Origin: an uncultured Haemophilus sp.
GTDB taxonomy: Bacteria; Pseudomonadota; Gammaproteobacteria; Enterobacterales; Pasteurellaceae
Length of the DNA: 6,773 nt
Assembly: GCA_959600045.1 (NCBI GenBank)
Contig: CAUGKJ010000045.1
Location: 1-6,773 of the forward strand
Direction: 5' to 3'
Part shown: one piece after another, positions 4,487 to 6,773 of the stretch
Numbering within the stretch: position 1 is the first letter of the stretch
How the letters are laid out: every line of letters begins with the position of its first letter
Position numbers and translations under genes: made by a program
The notes under the pieces: generated by a model
What the model saw: the letters and a program-made list of their open reading frames with translations, nothing else
Database searches by the model: none
What the model was told of the DNA's origin: nothing

Positions 4487-6031
4487 TCAGTTAAAAATCA
4501 AACTGAGTTCTAAATCTTTGAGTAAATTGCTTTCTAAGCGCAATTCATTCCACACTAACGGATTGTTATCCAAATAATGTTTCTCAAAAGTCAGTTCCCA
4601 AGTCTGCAAAGAGCGGTCAATTCTGAGATTGATTTTATCGGTGCTATCTGTTGCCTGACGAGATTTATTTAAAATCACCGAAATGCGTAAAAGAAGCAGT
4701 AAAACAAGGACATCCTCATCCGCATAACGAGCAAAAATCGGTAAATCATTCTTTTTAAATGCACTCGTATGATAACGAACCAAATTCACCAATAAGCGTT
4801 GCTGCTCACGATCAAAACCCGGTAATTCCATATTTTGCAGAATATAAGCGGAATGTTTTTGCACATTGCGATGATTGATCACAATGCCGACTTCCAATAA
4901 ACGAGCTGCCCAAATCAACAGGTTTTTCATTTCATCAGCAAGATGCGGTTTTTGCCAATGGGTGTATTGGTCAATTAAGGTTTTCGCACTATTTGCCACG
5001 CGATCAGCTTGCGCTAAATCTAAGTTAAATTGTTCGGCAAGTCCTAATGCGGTGCGTGTGCGGATATCTGAAACTTGGAAGTTTTGTTCCAAGCTGTAAA
5101 TCACCCCCTCACGCAAAGCGCCGTCAGAATAGCGCATATTTTCTAAGCCAAAAACGTCAAAAACAGCGCTTAAAATCGCTAACCCAGGCACAAAGACATC
5201 CACGCGATCAGGGTTTAATCCCGCGATATTAAGTTCTTCAAAATGAGAAGCTTGTAAGGTTCGTTCAATTAAATTTTGTAAGCGCTCAGCGGTGATGATG
5301 CCGTTCGGATCAAGCGTTGCGGTAATCACTTGATAGACGGTTTTGATGGTGCCTGATGAACCTAGCACCGATTGCCAGCCGAGTTTTCGATATTCCCAGC
5401 CTAAATCTTCAATTTTATTGACCGCACTTTGGCGAGCTTGCTCGAAGTTTTCTTTGGAAATTTCGCCATTCGGGAAGAATTTTTTGGCAAAGCTCACACA
5501 ACCCATGTGACGACTTTCTGCCACTAAGGGAGAGAAATCATCACCGATGATCATTTCGGTTGAGCCACCACCAATATCGATGACCAGTTTACGTCCGCTT
5601 TCAGGTTGAGTGTGGCAAACTCCCGCATAAATGGTTTTGGCTTCCGTTTGACCGCTAATGATATTAATTGGATAAGGAAAGACAGTGGCAGCCTGACGTA
5701 AAAATTCGTCATTATTGACCGCTCTTCGTAGGGTATAAGTCCCCACCACATTCACATCTTCTGGCGCAAAACCTTGTAAGCGTTCAGCAAAAAGTGCAAG
5801 GCAATTTACACCGCGCTCAATGGCTTCTTGGCTTAATACATTGTGATCGTCTAAGCCGTCGGCGAGCCTCACTTTTTGTTTTAAACGAGAAAGCACCTGG
5901 ATTGAGCCATTGATAATCCGCGCCACAATCATGTGGAAGCTGTTTGAGCCTAAATCAATGGCGGCAATCTCCCGGGCCTCACCTCGGTGATGAGGTTCTA
6001 CGAGTTGAGCCAGTTGCTTGTCGTTATGCAT
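4487..6031 (-). CDS. ppx: Exopolyphosphatase (Ppx/GppA family)
   Basis: This enzyme removes terminal phosphates from polyphosphate chains and belongs to the ASKHA fold Ppx/GppA family. It has 514 residues against 513 for E. coli Ppx, and it is closer to Ppx than to GppA (494) in length and in stretches such as DLGSNSFHM, RLKQKVRLADGL and LFAERLQGF. Motifs seen: phosphate loop AAIDLGSNS (23-31), catalytic glutamate E130 in SGQTEA, second phosphate loop IDIGGGSTEM (151-160), FVPGLAIL, SDGALREGVIY, and the C-terminal HD-like helical half including HRNVQKHS. It ends with tandem in-frame stops TGA TAA. The ATG follows the tamB stop by eight bases, and its ribosome site AGGA (6038-6041) overlaps that stop, so it is translated with tamB. 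A pppGpp phosphatase side activity is possible, as in relatives. Confidence 0.93.
   Translation of the reverse strand: MHNDKQLAQLVEPHHRGEAREIAAIDLGSNSFHMIVARIINGSIQVLSRLKQKVRLADGLDDHNVLSQEAIERGVNCLALFAERLQGFAPEDVNVVGTYTLRRAVNNDEFLRQAATVFPYPINIISGQTEAKTIYAGVCHTQPESGRKLVIDIGGGSTEMIIGDDFSPLVAESRHMGCVSFAKKFFPNGEISKENFEQARQSAVNKIEDLGWEYRKLGWQSVLGSSGTIKTVYQVITATLDPNGIITAERLQNLIERTLQASHFEELNIAGLNPDRVDVFVPGLAILSAVFDVFGLENMRYSDGALREGVIYSLEQNFQVSDIRTRTALGLAEQFNLDLAQADRVANSAKTLIDQYTHWQKPHLADEMKNLLIWAARLLEVGIVINHRNVQKHSAYILQNMELPGFDREQQRLLVNLVRYHTSAFKKNDLPIFARYADEDVLVLLLLLRISVILNKSRQATDSTDKINLRIDRSLQTWELTFEKHYLDNNPLVWNELRLESNLLKDLELSLIFN
5421..5429 (-). repeat. DNA uptake sequence inside ppx
   Basis: ACCGCACTT, preceded by AATTTTATTG, is an exact uptake core on the minus strand. 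Confidence 0.85.
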
Positions 6032-6039
6032 GTCCTTTC

Positions 6040-6773
6040 CTAAAATTCAAATTTATACAATAAATCAAAAACTTGGTTTGTGCTGGTTACTGATTGGAAA
6101 TAAAGTTGTGGCATTAAGCGGTAACGCAAGGTCACTTCGGCTAAGCCATCAAACAATCCTACACCGTATTTCACTTGTAAGCGTTTGCCAATATTACCAC
6201 TAACTTGCACTTTAGAGCTATCCCCAACACCGGCAGTGCCTAAGTTTAAATCTTGAATACCAAAGGCTTCGCCAATACCGCCGACCACTTTACCACTTTT
6301 CGCTAAACCTAAGCCGAGTAATGCGGCACCGACAGAACCACTAGAGCCTGCTTCACCGCTGTTTTCTAATGAGCGGCCGGTTAATAAATATGAAAGTGCT
6401 TGGTCTTGAGGTTTAGCCGGATCAGAGAAAATCGTGACCTGTGGGCTAGATGCCATACCAATCACTTTTACCCCCGCGGTCACTTTACTGTCTTCCATAG
6501 CCTCAGGGTTACGAATCGCTTCAATATTTAACATCGGTTGTGAAGGTAAACCAGAGAAGCTGATTTGTCCTTTACGAATTAATAAATCCTGTCCGAAAGA
6601 AGCATAACGACCATTTTTCAGGTTAATTTGACCAAATAAACCTAATTTGCCTTTATCTTGTTTTACAGAAAGTAAACCATCCAAATTCGTTTTTAAACCA
6701 TAGGCATTTAAATGCACATCATCGCCGATTTTAATTTTTAAATCAGATTGAATTTGCATCCCGGATTTGGTTT
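6040..6773 (-). CDS. tamB: Translocation and assembly module protein TamB, C-terminal part (runs off the right edge)
   Basis: About 244 residues of the C-terminal end of TamB (DUF490/TamB domain) are visible. The frame is open to the window edge, so the internal ATG at 6757-6759 is not the start; full-length E. coli TamB is about 1260 residues. TamB is anchored in the inner membrane, spans the periplasm as a beta-rich groove, and meets the BamA-like TamA at its C-terminus; it serves phospholipid transport and outer-membrane protein assembly. Diagnostic stretches, nearly identical to E. coli, are YASFGQDLLIRKGQISFSG, IEAIRNPEAMED, TAGVKV, ALSYLLTGRSL, VKYGVGLFD and LTLRYRLMPQLY. The end LLYKFEF has the terminal aromatic typical of proteins contacting the outer-membrane barrel machinery. 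ppx follows directly. tamA is expected beyond the right edge. Confidence 0.95.
   Translation of the reverse strand, partial: TKSGMQIQSDLKIKIGDDVHLNAYGLKTNLDGLLSVKQDKGKLGLFGQINLKNGRYASFGQDLLIRKGQISFSGLPSQPMLNIEAIRNPEAMEDSKVTAGVKVIGMASSPQVTIFSDPAKPQDQALSYLLTGRSLENSGEAGSSGSVGAALLGLGLAKSGKVVGGIGEAFGIQDLNLGTAGVGDSSKVQVSGNIGKRLQVKYGVGLFDGLAEVTLRYRLMPQLYFQSVTSTNQVFDLLYKFEF

Noticed and set aside
4313..4513. Plus-strand ORF spanning the PRD-like gene end and the ppx end
   Set aside because: It runs through a terminator hairpin and two confirmed gene ends, with no start signal; chance overlap.
6757..6759. ATG as start of a separate 239-residue gene
   Set aside because: The frame is open upstream to the window edge and the protein is plainly the C-terminal end of TamB.
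1..6773. CRISPR array, tRNA or rRNA, complete insertion sequence
   Set aside because: No regularly spaced repeats, cloverleaf-like sequence, or transposase or integrase reading frame could be seen on either strand.

Overview
The window reads as Pasteurellaceae chromosome, most likely Haemophilus (H. parainfluenzae or a close relative; species not certain). Six perfect copies of the Haemophilus-type DNA uptake sequence AAGTGCGGT or its complement occur in 6.8 kb (867-875, 912-920, 1705-1713, 3106-3114, 4326-4334, 5421-5429). The base composition is AT-rich, and the proteins are close to their enterobacterial counterparts (PurT, LuxS, YqaB, YqaA, Ppx, TamB).

Layout. 1-956 is an accessory patch. 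It holds a displaced fragment of the 3' end of purT, a decayed reading frame that looks like the tail of a lipase-type hydrolase, a small cysteine-rich lipoprotein gene, and a terminator made from an inverted pair of uptake sequences. 957-2651 (minus) is a tight luxS-purT pair. 2652-2908 looks like a long non-coding gap. On the plus strand it contains a sigma-E-like promoter, about 75 transcribed bases and a clean intrinsic terminator, which together look like a small RNA gene divergent from luxS. 2909-3987 (minus) is yqaB-yqaA with a TAATG overlap. 4099-4464 (plus) is an orphan PRD-like regulator gene. 4487-6773 (minus) is the 3' end of tamB followed by ppx.

Main discovery candidate. In E. 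coli the order is yqaB-yqaA-gshA-[micA]-luxS, with the sigma-E-dependent, omp-silencing sRNA MicA transcribed away from luxS. Here the order is yqaB-yqaA-[sRNA candidate]-luxS. Only gshA is missing, and the candidate has the same orientation, size, promoter class and terminator style. I read it as a Pasteurellaceae MicA counterpart.

How the genes fit together. LuxS and PurT are metabolic housekeeping enzymes (activated methyl cycle/AI-2 and formate-dependent purine synthesis). TamB and the putative sigma-E sRNA both concern the outer membrane. Ppx handles polyphosphate. The left edge looks like a remnant of an incoming toxin-immunity type cassette that used purT as its recombination or integration point.
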